From Sphingomonas sp. DG1-23 (GTDB lineage Bacteria; Pseudomonadota; Alphaproteobacteria; Sphingomonadales; Sphingomonadaceae), in NCBI RefSeq assembly GCF_030730875.1, contig NZ_JAVAMA010000008.1, forward strand, positions 62,001-126,000: 64,000 bases of DNA, in the 5' to 3' direction. Both the position numbers and the translations under genes were made by a program. Positions 7,787 through 16,908 of this stretch are shown piece after piece. How positions within the stretch are numbered: position 1 is the stretch's first letter; each line of letters begins with the position of its first letter. The notes under the pieces were generated by a model. The model had not been told where the DNA came from and searched no databases. It was given only the letters and a program-made list of their open reading frames with translations.

Positions 7787-8818
7787 ATGTCAAATCTTTT
7801 GCCCGAAACCGTCACGGATCGTCGCGGCTTCGTCCACCGCGCGGCCGCGATCGCCGCGGCGCTGGCCGGAGGCGCCGTTCCGACGCAGACGGCACGGGCG
7901 TCGTCGCCCGCTTCCCCCCTTGGGCCGGTCAAGCAGATAGACGCCGGGCCGCTCAGCATCGGCTATGTCGAAATGGGCCCCGCTTCGGGGCCGGCGATCC
8001 TGCTCTTCCACGGCTGGCCCTATGCGATCGACGCCTTTGCCGACGTGGCGCCGCTGCTCGCCGTGCGGGGCCATCGCGTGATCGTGCCGCATCTGCGCGG
8101 CCATGGCAGCACGATGTTCCGCTCGGCAGAGACGCCGCGCAATGCCCAGCAGGCAGCGCTCGCGGCGGATGGGCTTGCGTTGATGGATGCGCTCCGCATC
8201 AAGCAGGCGACCGTCGCCGGTTTCGACTGGGGCGCGCGCACCGCAGACATCATGGCGGTGCTTTGGCCCGAGCGCTGCAAGGCCCTGGTCTCGGTCAGCG
8301 GCTATCTGATCGGCAGTCAGGCCGGCAACGCCAGGCCGCTGCCGCCACAAGCCGAGCTGCAATGGTGGTACCAATTCTACTTCGCGACGGAGCGCGGCAA
8401 GGCCGGCTATGCCGCGAACACCAAGGCATTCAACCAGCTGATCTGGCAACTCGCCTCGCCGAAATGGAAGTTCGACGCCGCGACCTTCGACCGTTCGGCC
8501 GCCGCGTTCGCCAATCCCGACCATGTCGCGATCGTGATCCACAATTATCGCTGGCGGCTCGGGCTCGCCGAGGGTGAGACCCGATACGACGCGATCGAGG
8601 CGAAGCTGGCCGTCGCACCGCCGGTGACGATCCCGTCGATCACGATGGAGGGCGACGCCAACGGCGCGCCGCATCCCGATCCCGCCCAATATCGCGGCAA
8701 GTTTACCGGGCCTTACGAGCATCGGCTGATCGCCGGCGGGATCGGCCACAATCTGCCGCAGGAGGCCCCGGCCGCGTTCGCCAAGGCCGTGCTCGACGTC
8801 ACCCGGTTGGCCGGCTGA
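7787..8818 (+). CDS. Exported alpha/beta hydrolase (epoxide hydrolase/haloalkane dehalogenase-like)
   Basis: A 343-residue hydrolase. The N-terminus has a Tat-like signal (TDRRGFVHRAAAIAAALAGG). The fold shows the oxyanion motif LLFHGWPYAIDAF, VIVPHLRGHGST, the nucleophile elbow VAGFDWGARTADI (Asp nucleophile, as in epoxide hydrolases and dehalogenases), and a C-terminal GGIGHNLPQEAP with the catalytic His. The Asp nucleophile argues for an ester-intermediate hydrolase and against a serine esterase. The ATG at 7787 has GAAAGGA upstream. The P460-like gene follows 10 bases later, so they are probably co-transcribed. The substrate is unknown. Confidence 0.85.
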   Translation: MSNLLPETVTDRRGFVHRAAAIAAALAGGAVPTQTARASSPASPLGPVKQIDAGPLSIGYVEMGPASGPAILLFHGWPYAIDAFADVAPLLAVRGHRVIVPHLRGHGSTMFRSAETPRNAQQAALAADGLALMDALRIKQATVAGFDWGARTADIMAVLWPERCKALVSVSGYLIGSQAGNARPLPPQAELQWWYQFYFATERGKAGYAANTKAFNQLIWQLASPKWKFDAATFDRSAAAFANPDHVAIVIHNYRWRLGLAEGETRYDAIEAKLAVAPPVTIPSITMEGDANGAPHPDPAQYRGKFTGPYEHRLIAGGIGHNLPQEAPAAFAKAVLDVTRLAG

Positions 8819-8828
8819 GGAAGCAGGT

Positions 8829-9362
8829 ATGCAGCGTCTCGCAACCGGCGGGCTCACGCTCGCCGTCTTGATCTTCGGAGTGTCGGCGGTGGCCGCAGCG
8901 CGGCGTCCGGCACAAAATGTCTCGCCGGTCTACGGAGTCGCGCTCCCCAAGGGCTATCGCGACTGGCAGCTGGTCAGTGTCGCGCGCGAAGCGGGCAAGA
9001 ACAACGATATCCGCGCCATCCTCGGCAACGGGATCGCCGTGAAGGCCTTCCGCCAGGGCAAGCGCCCTTTCCCCGACGGCTCGGTCCTCGTGCGACTGGC
9101 GTGGCGATTTCAATCCTCGCCACGCAACGACAGCGTCTTCCCCGCTCCCCAATCCTTTATCGCCGGCGACCTGATCAACGTGCAGGTCAGCGTCAAGGAT
9201 TCGAAGCGCTACGCCGCGAGCGGCGGCTGGGGCTATGGACAGTTCGAGAACGGCGCGGCGAACCAGGATCCCGTCCTCACGCAGGCTTGCTTCATTTGCC
9301 ACGCAAAGCTCAAGGCGCTCGACGGGAAGGCGGATCTCGTCTTCACCGACTATTCGCAATAA
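8829..9362 (+). CDS. Cytochrome P460-like periplasmic haem protein
   Basis: A 177-residue exported protein with an N-terminal signal segment (LTLAVLIFGVSAVAAA) and a cytochrome P460 domain: LPKGYRDWQLVSVAREAGKN near residue 40, FPDGSVLVRLAW, and a single haem-attachment motif ACFICHAK (CxxCH) near the C-terminus. P460 proteins act in hydroxylamine or NO oxidation; many relatives have unknown substrates. It starts 10 bases after the hydrolase with AGGAAG upstream. It probably works in the same periplasmic pathway. Confidence 0.85.
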   Translation: MQRLATGGLTLAVLIFGVSAVAAARRPAQNVSPVYGVALPKGYRDWQLVSVAREAGKNNDIRAILGNGIAVKAFRQGKRPFPDGSVLVRLAWRFQSSPRNDSVFPAPQSFIAGDLINVQVSVKDSKRYAASGGWGYGQFENGAANQDPVLTQACFICHAKLKALDGKADLVFTDYSQ

Positions 9363-9446
9363 GGGTCGCCCGCGACCGGCGACGCAGAGGCGAAGCCGGC
9401 CGCGGGCGTGGCGCCGGCGGCGTTGGGGGGAACGCCGGCGCGCAGC

Positions 9447-10223
9447 TCAATGGGCGGTCGCCGCCTTTTCGATCAGCCCCGCCACCGCCGGCGCGTTCGA
9501 AACCATCACCACGTGCGAGGCGCCCTTCACCACCAGCGTTTCGCGCGACTTCGCCCGATCGGCCATGAACGCCAGCGCGGCGGGCGGGATGTTCCGGTCC
9601 TTGTCGCCATAGACGAACCACGAAGGAACGTGCTTCCACGCCGGCGCGGTGGAGGCCTCCCCCAGCGCCGCTTCGGCGACGGGGCGCTGACCGGCAGCCA
9701 TCAGCCGCGCCTCGGCCGCGGGCACGTCCGCCGCGAACTGATCGTGGAAACGCGCCTGGAGGATGTAGAGGTCATTGCCGCCGCTCGCGAGCTTGACCGG
9801 CGGCGCCAGCGTCGGTGCGAGCGTGCTGCCCGGGAACTTGCCTGTCAGCCCGAGCGCGGTCTCGCCGGCCTCGGGCGCGAAGGCGGCGACATAGACCAGC
9901 GCCTTGACGTTCGATGCACCCTCGCCCGCCTCGCTGATCACTGAGCCGCCGTAGCTATGGCCGACGAGCACGACCGGGCCCGGTACGCTGTCGACCAACG
10001 CGCGCACCGCATCGGCATCGGCGCGGACGCCGCGCAGCGGATTGGCGGCGGCGATCACCCTATAGCCGTCGCGCTCCAGAATCCTTATCACGCCGTTCCA
10101 GCTCGACGAATCCGCAAAGGCGCCGTGGACGAGCACCACGGTGGGTTTGGCGGTCTGGGCCTGCGCGACGAGCGGCAGCGCCGCGGTGACGAGCAGCAGG
10201 CCCTCCACAATCAGCTTCTTCAT
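9447..10223 (-). CDS. Exported alpha/beta hydrolase (salicylate esterase/EstC-like)
   Basis: A 258-residue secreted hydrolase. The signal peptide is MKKLIVEGLLLVTAALPLVA ending AQA. The fold shows VVLVHGAFADSSSWNGVI (oxyanion loop), VVLVGHSYGGSVIS with the serine nucleophile in G-H-S-Y-G, FVYGDKDRNIPP with the acid, and KGASHVVMVSNAP with the catalytic His, so the Ser-Asp-His triad is complete. It is last in a three-gene minus-strand set after the epoxide hydrolase and ohr. The substrate is unknown, probably a small ester or amide. Confidence 0.87.
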   Translation of the reverse strand: MKKLIVEGLLLVTAALPLVAQAQTAKPTVVLVHGAFADSSSWNGVIRILERDGYRVIAAANPLRGVRADADAVRALVDSVPGPVVLVGHSYGGSVISEAGEGASNVKALVYVAAFAPEAGETALGLTGKFPGSTLAPTLAPPVKLASGGNDLYILQARFHDQFAADVPAAEARLMAAGQRPVAEAALGEASTAPAWKHVPSWFVYGDKDRNIPPAALAFMADRAKSRETLVVKGASHVVMVSNAPAVAGLIEKAATAH

Positions 10224-10245
10224 GTCGGTCTCCTTCGCAATGGGG

Positions 10246-10659
10246 TCAGACGAGCCGCACCATGGCGTCGATGTTGCCCTTGATCGCCTTCGAATAGGGG
10301 CAGGTGCGGTGCGCCGCTTCGATCAGCTGACGCGCGATTTCGGGCTCGACGCCAGGAACGCTGACGTTCAGCCGGGCGGCGAGCGCATAGCCGTCCTGCC
10401 CGTGGCGCAGGTCGACCTCGGCGTCGATCCCGAGATCGGAAGGAAGGGTCACGCCTTTGGCCTTGGCGGCGATCTCCATGGCGCCTTCGAAACAGGCAGA
10501 CCAGCCGGCCGCGAACAACTGCTCGGGATTGGTGCCCGCGCCCGGGCTGCCCGGAATGGCGAGCTTGAGATCGAGCCGGCCGTCCGAGCTGCGGGCGGCA
10601 CCTTCGCGACCGCCGGTCACATGGACATGGGCGGTGTACAGGGTCTTGGTATCGGACAT
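10246..10659 (-). CDS. ohr: Organic hydroperoxide resistance protein (Ohr, OsmC family)
   Basis: A 137-residue thiol peroxidase that reduces organic hydroperoxides. It has the Ohr N-terminus (LYTAHVHVTGGREGAARSSD), GTNPEQLFAAGWSACFEGAM with the peroxidatic Cys, and HRTCPYSKAIKGNIDAMVRL with the resolving Cys. The ATG at 10659 follows AAGGAG; the longer open frame upstream overlaps the epoxide hydrolase and is a shadow. It lies 23 bases after the epoxide hydrolase stop and before the esterase. No OhrR (MarR) gene is adjacent. Confidence 0.92.
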   Translation of the reverse strand: MSDTKTLYTAHVHVTGGREGAARSSDGRLDLKLAIPGSPGAGTNPEQLFAAGWSACFEGAMEIAAKAKGVTLPSDLGIDAEVDLRHGQDGYALAARLNVSVPGVEPEIARQLIEAAHRTCPYSKAIKGNIDAMVRLV

Positions 10660-10682
10660 GGTCTTCTCCTTGGGGGATGAGC

Positions 10683-11951
10683 TCAGCGAAGCGGACGGAA
10701 GGCGGTACGCACTTCCTCGGCGAACAGCGCCGGCTGTTCCCAGGCGGCGAAATGGCCGCCGTTGCGCGCTTCGTTGAAGTAGAAGAGATTGGTGTAGCAG
10801 CGCTCGGCCCAGCTTTTGGGCGCGCGGAAGATCTCGCCGGGGAACACACTCACCGCGACCGGCAAGTCGATGATGCCGCGCGCATTGAAGTTGTTGGAGT
10901 GATCTTCCCAATAGATCCGCGCGGCGGACGCGCCCGTGCCCGTAAGCCAATAGAGCGAGATATCGTCGAGGATCGCGTCGCGGCCGAGGACGCGTTCGGG
11001 ATCGCCGGCGGGATAGGTCCACTGGCCGATTTTCTCGTACATCCACGCGGCCATGCCGATCGGCGAGTCGACCAGCGAATAACCGATGGTCTGCGGCCGG
11101 GTGTTCATCATCGCCGCATAGGCCGAATTGTCGCGGTAAAAGGCCTCGAGCTGGTCGAATGCGCCGCGCTCCTTCGGCGTCAGGCTCGCCGGGGCGGGAT
11201 CGCCGGCGGCGAGGATCTTGGCGATGTCCGCGGGGACCACCGCGGGCATGTTAAGATGGATGCCGATCAGGCCGGGCACGTGCTGCAGCGCCATGCGCTG
11301 CGAAATCACCGAGCCGCAATCGCCGCCTTGGCTGACATAGCGGTCATAGCCGAGCCGCTGCATCAGCACCGCCCAGACACGGGCGATATGATCGGAGCCC
11401 CAGCCCGGCACCGTCGGCTTCGCGGAGAAGCCGAAGCCCGGGATCGACGGGATCGCCAGATGGAAAGCGTCCTCGGCCTTGCCGCCATGCGCGGTGGGGT
11501 TCGTGAGCGGCCCGATGACCTTGAGGAACTCCAGGATCGATCCCGGCCAGCCATGAGTGAGAAGCATCGGCATCGCATTCGCGTGGCGTGAGCGGATATG
11601 GATGAAATGTATGTCGAGACCGTCGATTTCGGTCAGGAACATCGGCAAGGCGTTGAGCCTCGCCTCGATCTTGCGCCAGTCATAGCCCTGCGCCCAGTAG
11701 CGCATCAGCGGCTCGAGCGTCTGGCGGCGCACGCCCTGGCCGTCATCGGGGGCCGGCTGGGCGTCGGCCCAGCGCGTCTCGGCGATGCGGCGCTTCATCG
11801 CCCGGATTTCCGCCTCGGGAATGGCAATCCTGAAGGGTCGGATGGCACCGCCGTCGGGTTGAGCGCGAACGATGGACGGCATGGCGCTGAGCGCCCCCGC
11901 CACGCCCGCTCCGACGACGAACTGACGGCGCGAGGGTTGGTCTGCAAACAT
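10683..11951 (-). CDS. Tat-exported epoxide hydrolase
   Basis: A 422-residue enzyme with a Tat signal (SRRQFVVGAGVAGALSA). An N-terminal epoxide hydrolase domain follows (RPFRIAIPEAEIRAMKRRI, TRWADAQPAPD, LMRYWAQGYDWRKIEARLNA). The alpha/beta core has MLLTHGWPGSILEFLKVI, IPSIPGFGFSAKP, the nucleophile region YVSQGGDCGSVIS (Asp) and a C-terminal GGHFAAWEQP with the His. Two lid tyrosines (SLYWLTGTG and nearby) fit a microsomal-type epoxide hydrolase. It heads the epoxide hydrolase-ohr-esterase set, in line with removal of epoxides and peroxides. It shares a divergent promoter region with the broken redoxin gene. Confidence 0.9.
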   Translation of the reverse strand: MFADQPSRRQFVVGAGVAGALSAMPSIVRAQPDGGAIRPFRIAIPEAEIRAMKRRIAETRWADAQPAPDDGQGVRRQTLEPLMRYWAQGYDWRKIEARLNALPMFLTEIDGLDIHFIHIRSRHANAMPMLLTHGWPGSILEFLKVIGPLTNPTAHGGKAEDAFHLAIPSIPGFGFSAKPTVPGWGSDHIARVWAVLMQRLGYDRYVSQGGDCGSVISQRMALQHVPGLIGIHLNMPAVVPADIAKILAAGDPAPASLTPKERGAFDQLEAFYRDNSAYAAMMNTRPQTIGYSLVDSPIGMAAWMYEKIGQWTYPAGDPERVLGRDAILDDISLYWLTGTGASAARIYWEDHSNNFNARGIIDLPVAVSVFPGEIFRAPKSWAERCYTNLFYFNEARNGGHFAAWEQPALFAEEVRTAFRPLR

Positions 11952-12003
11952 GGGGTTTTCTCCCGATCTGGTCGCGCTCAGATGTAGAGAAGCGACGCAG
12001 CGA

Positions 12004-12089
12004 CGCCCGTTAAGTGCAGTGATGCGGCGTTAGCGCCGACGGGACCGGCTTTCAGAAACTAACGCGCGCCCGGCGACGGCTAACGGGCG
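12004..12089. promoter_or_regulatory. Divergent promoter region with repeated TAACG-type motifs
   Basis: Between the epoxide hydrolase (minus) and redoxin (plus) genes there are CGCCCGTTAA (12004-12013, reverse of TTAACGGGCG), GGCGTTAGCGCC (12026-12037, near-palindrome), CTAACGCGCGCC (about 12058-12069) and CTAACGGGCG (12080-12089). The same core stands at 7719-7728 before another hydrolase gene. Confidence 0.4.
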
Positions 12090-12141
12090 GCGCCGCGCCG
12101 GCAGCCTATATCCGCAGTGACCGGCACAGGAGGCAGGCACC

Positions 12142-13235
12142 ATGGATCAGAGACGTTCGCTCGGCTTCTCCGCCGCCGCAGTCGCGGCGGCTGCCGCCAC
12201 CACCGCCCCGTGCTTCGGCGATGCGCTCGGCCTCGTCCAGTCTCCGGCCAAGGCCAGCGACGCCGTGGCCGGAGCGCCCTTCCATTCTGCCCCGCATCCG
12301 CTCGAAGTGCTGCAAGACGCCGCGCCATGGCTGCTACCCGCATCGGGCGGTCCCAAGTCGCTGCGCGGCAAGGTCGTGATCGTCAATTTCTGGACCTACT
12401 CCTGCATCAACTCCCTGCACGCGCGTGGAGCGAGCGCTACGCAAGCAAAGGGCTCGAGGTGGTGGGCGTTCACGCGCCTGAATTCGGCTTCGAACAAAAC
12501 GCGGCGAACGTCCGCCGAGCCCTTGGCCAGCTCGATGTGCGCTATCCGAATATTCAGGACAATGATTATGCGGTGTGGCGCGCCTTCGCCAATCGGGGCT
12601 GGCCCGGCATCTATTTCATCGACGCGCAGGGCAAGGTGCGCGGCTATCGGCTGGGCGAAGGCGGCTATGACGACGGCGAGCAGCTGATCCGCACGCTGCT
12701 GGCCGAGGCCGGCCACGACGTTTCCGACGTGCCGCTGGCCCCGATCGAGGGCAAGGGTGTGGAGGCGCAGGCAGGCTGGGCCGATCTGGGTTCGCCCGAA
12801 GCCTATCTCGGCTATGCCAAGGCGGTCGGCTTCGCCTCTCCGGGCGGTCTCCGCAACGATGCGACACGCAGCTATGCGCCCGCCGCAAGCCTGTCGCGCA
12901 ACCGCTGGGATCTGGCGGGCAGCTGGAAAGTCGGCGGCGAATATGCGGCACTGGAGAGCGGTCCCGGCACGATCCGCTTCCGCTTCCATGCCCGCGACGC
13001 GCATCTCGTGCTGGGCGGCGCGGCCGATGGCCGTCCGGTTCGCTTTCGCGTGACGATCGACGGCCGCGCGCCGGGCGCCAGCCACGGCGTCGACGTCGAT
13101 GCGGCCGGCTGGGGCGAAGTGAAGGACGACCGGCTCTACCAGCTTGTCCGTCAGTCCGGCGAGATCGCCGATCGCACCGTCGCGATCACATTCTCGCGCC
13201 CCGGCGTGCGCGCCTATGTCTTCACCTTCGGTTGA
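12142..13235 (+). pseudogene. Exported thioredoxin-like (DipZ C-terminal type) protein, frameshifted
   Basis: Two frames are needed to read the gene. The first, from the ATG at 12142 (AGGAGG upstream), gives a Tat-like signal (MDQRRSLGFSAAAVAAAAAT) and the redoxin start LRGKVVIVNFWTYSCINSL. Just after about 12420 homology moves to another frame: RAWSERYASKGLEVVGVHAP, then NDYAVWRAFANRGWPGIYFI, and a C-terminal beta-rich domain ending VRAYVFTFG at 13235. Relatives read ...SCINCxRxLPYVRAW; the stretch matching LPYV is missing, so a small out-of-frame deletion fits better than a one-base read error. The second active-site Cys is Ser here. Probably inactive. Confidence 0.7.
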
Positions 13236-13248
13236 TGGGAGCGAAACC

Positions 13249-14082
13249 ATGACACGGACCTGGCTGGTGACCGGCAGCTCGCGTGGCTTCGGGCGCGCGC
13301 TGTGCGAGGCGATCCTCGATGTCGGCGACAATCTGCTCGCGACGGCGCGCGATCCCGATCAGCTCGCCGGCCTCGGTGACGGCCGTCCCGGAAAGCTCGC
13401 CACCGCCCGGCTGGACGTGACCTCGGAAGAGGACGCGATCGCAGCCGTCGCCACGGCGATCACTACGTTCGGGGCGCTCGACATATTGGTCAACAATGCC
13501 GGCTATGGCGATATCGGCTCGGTCGAGGACACGCCGATCGACTCCTTCCGCCGCCAGATCGACACCAACTTGTTCGGCACGATCCTGATGACCAAGGCCG
13601 TGATCCCGCACATGCGCGAGCGGCGGCGCGGCCATATCGTCCAGTTCTCCTCGGTCGGCGGCCGGGTCGGCGCGCCCGGACGTGCGCCCTATTCCGCTGC
13701 CAAATGGGGCGTCGAGGGCTTCTCCGAAGTGCTCGCGCAGGAAATGAAGCTGATCGGCGTGCGCGTGACGATCGTCGAGCCCGGCGGCTTCCGCACCGAT
13801 TTCGCCGGATCCTCGACTACGCTCGATACCGGCCGCGCCGAATATGACGCCGTGGTCGGCAATGCCGCGCGCATGCAGGCGGCGTATCACGGTCAGCAGC
13901 CCGGCGATCCGCGCCGCGGCGCGCAGGCGATCCTCGCGATCGTCGCCGACGACGACTCCCCCCTCCGCCTGCCGCTCGGCAGCGACGCCGTCGCCGCAAT
14001 CGAGCGCGGCGACAAAGCCCGGCTCGCCGAGCTCGAGCGCTGGCGCGCGCTCAGCGTCTCGACCGATTTCCCGAAGGAATAA
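13249..14082 (+). CDS. Short-chain dehydrogenase/reductase
   Basis: A 277-residue classical SDR. The cofactor motif is WLVTGSSRGFGRAL (TGxxxGxG), followed by LDILVNNAGYG (NNAG) and the catalytic Ser in VQFSSVGGR with Tyr-Lys in YSAAKWGVEGF. FAG and C-terminal parts match NADP-dependent oxidoreductases of the YkvO/retinol-dehydrogenase-like group. The ATG at 13249 has GGGAG upstream and lies 13 bases after the broken redoxin gene, perhaps in the same transcript. The substrate is unknown. Confidence 0.9.
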   Translation: MTRTWLVTGSSRGFGRALCEAILDVGDNLLATARDPDQLAGLGDGRPGKLATARLDVTSEEDAIAAVATAITTFGALDILVNNAGYGDIGSVEDTPIDSFRRQIDTNLFGTILMTKAVIPHMRERRRGHIVQFSSVGGRVGAPGRAPYSAAKWGVEGFSEVLAQEMKLIGVRVTIVEPGGFRTDFAGSSTTLDTGRAEYDAVVGNAARMQAAYHGQQPGDPRRGAQAILAIVADDDSPLRLPLGSDAVAAIERGDKARLAELERWRALSVSTDFPKE

Positions 14083-14154
14083 TCGCCCGGCAGGATTGAG
14101 ACGCGCCGCCGCGCGCGGCATGGTCGGCCGACCAGACAGGGGTAATGGCGGATC

Positions 14155-16908
14155 GTGGCGGACCTGGATCAGCAGCTTGGCGAACGCATGTGCTTCGGGC
14201 CCTTTTGCCTGTCCCCGGCCGCGCGCCTGCTGACCCGCCACGACGAGCCGGTCGAGATCGGCGGACGTTCCTTCGACTTGCTCGTGGTGCTCACCGAGCA
14301 GCCCGGCCGCGTCCTCTCCAAGCGCGAGCTGCTCAAACGCGTGTGGTCGGACGTGGTGGTCGAGGATGGAAGTCTGCGCTTCCACATGGCCGGGCTGCGC
14401 AAGCTGCTCGGCGACGGCGTCGACGGCGCGCGCTACATCGCCACCCAGGTCGGAGTCGGCTATGCCTTCGTCGCGCCGGTCGAGCGTCACGGCGGCGCGG
14501 CGGCGCGGCGCCCGGAGGAGAGCGTCAGGACCACCAACGCCACCAACCTGCCCGCGCGTCTGCCGCATCTGATCGGGCGCGAGCGCGACGTGGAACTCCT
14601 CGTCGAGCGTGTCGGCGATACGCCGCTCTTCTCGATCGTCGGTCCGGCGGGCGTCGGCAAGACTTCGCTCGCGGTCGAGATCGGCCACTCGCTGGCGCCC
14701 CTGTTCGAGGATCAAGTCGCGTTCGTCGACTTCAGCATGCTCGAGAACATGGCGGTGGTCCCTTCGATGATCGCGGGCGCGATGGGGATCGCGGTGCAGA
14801 GCGAGGATCCGCTCGCCGTGATCCTCGGCCATATCCGCGACCGGCCTTTCCTTCTCATCCTCGACAATTGCGAACATGTCATCGAGGCGGTTGCCGGCAC
14901 CGTCGAGCGAATCGTCGAGGAGGCGCCCCGGGCACGGGTGCTGGCCACATCGCGCGAGCCGCTGCGCGTGCGCGCCGAACATGTCCTGCGCCTCGACGCG
15001 CTCAACTATCCCGAGGATCTGTCCGGACTGACTCGCGAAGAGTTGCTGGCCTATCCGGCGGTGCAGCTCTTCCGAGAGCGCGCCACTGCCGCCGATAGCA
15101 CGCTCGTGCTCGACAACGAGGCCGCCCGGCTCGTTGCCGAGATGTGTCAGCGCCTCGGCGGCATGGCCTTGCCCATCGAGCTGGCCGCCGTCCGCGTCGC
15201 GACGCACGGCATCGAAGCCACCGCGCGCCAGCTCGGCGAGCGGTTCAGCCTCGGCTGGTCGGGCCGACGCACGGCCCAACCGCGCCAGCAGACGCTCCAG
15301 GCGACGCTCGACTGGAGCTACGATCTGCTCTCCGATGTCGAGCGTATCGTGCTCGAGCGGCTCTCGATCTTCGTCGGCCCCTTCTCGATCGACGCCGCGC
15401 TGGGCGTGGTGGCCGACACCGGCATCGGATCGGACGAAGTCGCCGTCGCACTAGACGAACTCACCTCCAAATCGCTGATCGCGCCCGATCGCTCGCGCCG
15501 CACCGGTACCTATCGGCTGCTCGAGATGACTCGCGCTTATGCCCGCGAAAAGCTGCGCGCGCGCGGCGATGACGCGCAGGCTGCCATCGCGCGCCGCCAC
15601 GCCGCCTTCTTCCTCACCGAACTCGAAATGGCCGAGCAGGAGGAAGGCGTGCTGCAGGACGCCCGGCCGCTCCGACCCCAGCTCGGCAATATCCGCAGCG
15701 CGCTCGACTGGTGCTTTGGACCCGAGGGCGATCGCCGGATGGCAGTGCGCCTCGCCGCCGCCAGCGCGCCGGTGTTCCTCAACCTGTCGCACCTGATCGA
15801 GTGCCGCATTTGGTGCACGCGCGCGCTGGGCGAAATCGCGGACGACCAGCGCGACACCGCGCTGGAACTCGAGCTTCAGGCCGCCCTCGGCATCACCCTG
15901 ATGTTCACGCGCGGCAACAGCGAGGCGGCGGGGAATGCGCTCGCCCGCGCGCTCGAGATCGCCACGGCGCTTGACGACAAATGGAATCAGCTGCGCCTGC
16001 TCGGCCGGCTCCACATCTTCCACGAGCGCGTCGGTGAATACGCCGTCGCGATGCGCCACGCCGATCGCGCGGTCGCGGTTGCCGAGGCGATCGGCGCACC
16101 CGAGGCGATCGGCGTCGCCTCCTCGCTTTCGGGAATTTCGCATCATCTGGGCGGCGACCAGAAGCATGCGCGGCGGGCGCTCGAACTTTCGCTGCAATTG
16201 AGCCCGCCCTCCGCCCGAGGCCGGACGATCCATTACGGCTTCGATCACCGGAACCGTTCGGGGATCGCGCTCGCACGAACCTCGTGGCTCTTGGGCGACG
16301 CCGAGCGGGCCGGCCGCCTGGCGCGACAGTTCGTCTGCGAGGCGGCGCGGCTCGATCATCCGCTCACCCACTGCATCGCGCTGATCTGGTCGCTGTCGGT
16401 CTTTCTATGGATGGAGGATTTCGCCGCAGCCGAGGCCGATCTCGCCGCCTTCACGGAATGCGCCGAGGTCAACGCGCTCGGCCCCTATATCGCCGCAGCG
16501 GCGGGGTTTCGCGGCGAGCTGGACATCCAGCGCGGCCGGACCGGCGACGCGCTCGGCGCGGTCGAGGAAAGCCTCTCGCGGCTCCGCGCAGCGCGCTACG
16601 AGCTGCTGACCACACCCTTCTCGATCGCGCTCGCCCGCGGCCTCGCCGCGGAGTCGCGTATCGGCGAGGCGCTGGCGTTGATCGACGCCACGCTCGCGCG
16701 CTGCGAAGCCAATGGCGAGCGGTTCGCGGTGCCCGAACTGCTCCGCCTAAAGGCGCGGATCATGGGTTCCGACGGGATGGAAGAGAATGCGCACGTCGCG
16801 ATACTCGAGAAAGCGCAGGCCCTCAGCCGCGAACAAGGCGCGCGCGCATGGGAGCTGAGAGTGGCCGCCGACCTCGCCGCCAGCGATCAGGGACTCCAGC
16901 CGGGCTAG
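14155..16908 (+). CDS. Large STAND-type regulator: winged helix, NTPase, TPR-like repeats
   Basis: A 917-residue signal-transduction ATPase of the AfsR/CadC-like kind. Residues about 10-105 form an OmpR/PhoB-type winged helix (IGGRSFDLLVVLTEQPGRVL, SKRELLKRVWSDV, YIATQVGVGYAFV). A NB-ARC/AAA domain follows with Walker A VGPAGVGKTSLA, Walker B FLLILDNCEHV and sensor RVLATSREPLRV. The C-terminal half is helical TPR-like repeat. The GTG at 14155 is the first start in frame; ATG 14188 is an alternative. Family members stay off until a ligand binds the repeats. As the only large regulator among the hydrolase genes it may control them, but no direct evidence is seen. Confidence 0.85.
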   Translation: MADLDQQLGERMCFGPFCLSPAARLLTRHDEPVEIGGRSFDLLVVLTEQPGRVLSKRELLKRVWSDVVVEDGSLRFHMAGLRKLLGDGVDGARYIATQVGVGYAFVAPVERHGGAAARRPEESVRTTNATNLPARLPHLIGRERDVELLVERVGDTPLFSIVGPAGVGKTSLAVEIGHSLAPLFEDQVAFVDFSMLENMAVVPSMIAGAMGIAVQSEDPLAVILGHIRDRPFLLILDNCEHVIEAVAGTVERIVEEAPRARVLATSREPLRVRAEHVLRLDALNYPEDLSGLTREELLAYPAVQLFRERATAADSTLVLDNEAARLVAEMCQRLGGMALPIELAAVRVATHGIEATARQLGERFSLGWSGRRTAQPRQQTLQATLDWSYDLLSDVERIVLERLSIFVGPFSIDAALGVVADTGIGSDEVAVALDELTSKSLIAPDRSRRTGTYRLLEMTRAYAREKLRARGDDAQAAIARRHAAFFLTELEMAEQEEGVLQDARPLRPQLGNIRSALDWCFGPEGDRRMAVRLAAASAPVFLNLSHLIECRIWCTRALGEIADDQRDTALELELQAALGITLMFTRGNSEAAGNALARALEIATALDDKWNQLRLLGRLHIFHERVGEYAVAMRHADRAVAVAEAIGAPEAIGVASSLSGISHHLGGDQKHARRALELSLQLSPPSARGRTIHYGFDHRNRSGIALARTSWLLGDAERAGRLARQFVCEAARLDHPLTHCIALIWSLSVFLWMEDFAAAEADLAAFTECAEVNALGPYIAAAAGFRGELDIQRGRTGDALGAVEESLSRLRAARYELLTTPFSIALARGLAAESRIGEALALIDATLARCEANGERFAVPELLRLKARIMGSDGMEENAHVAILEKAQALSREQGARAWELRVAADLAASDQGLQPG

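Noticed and set aside
13222..15279. 685-codon minus-strand open frame across the SDR and STAND genes
   Set aside because: It spans two real plus-strand genes and shows no motifs of its own.
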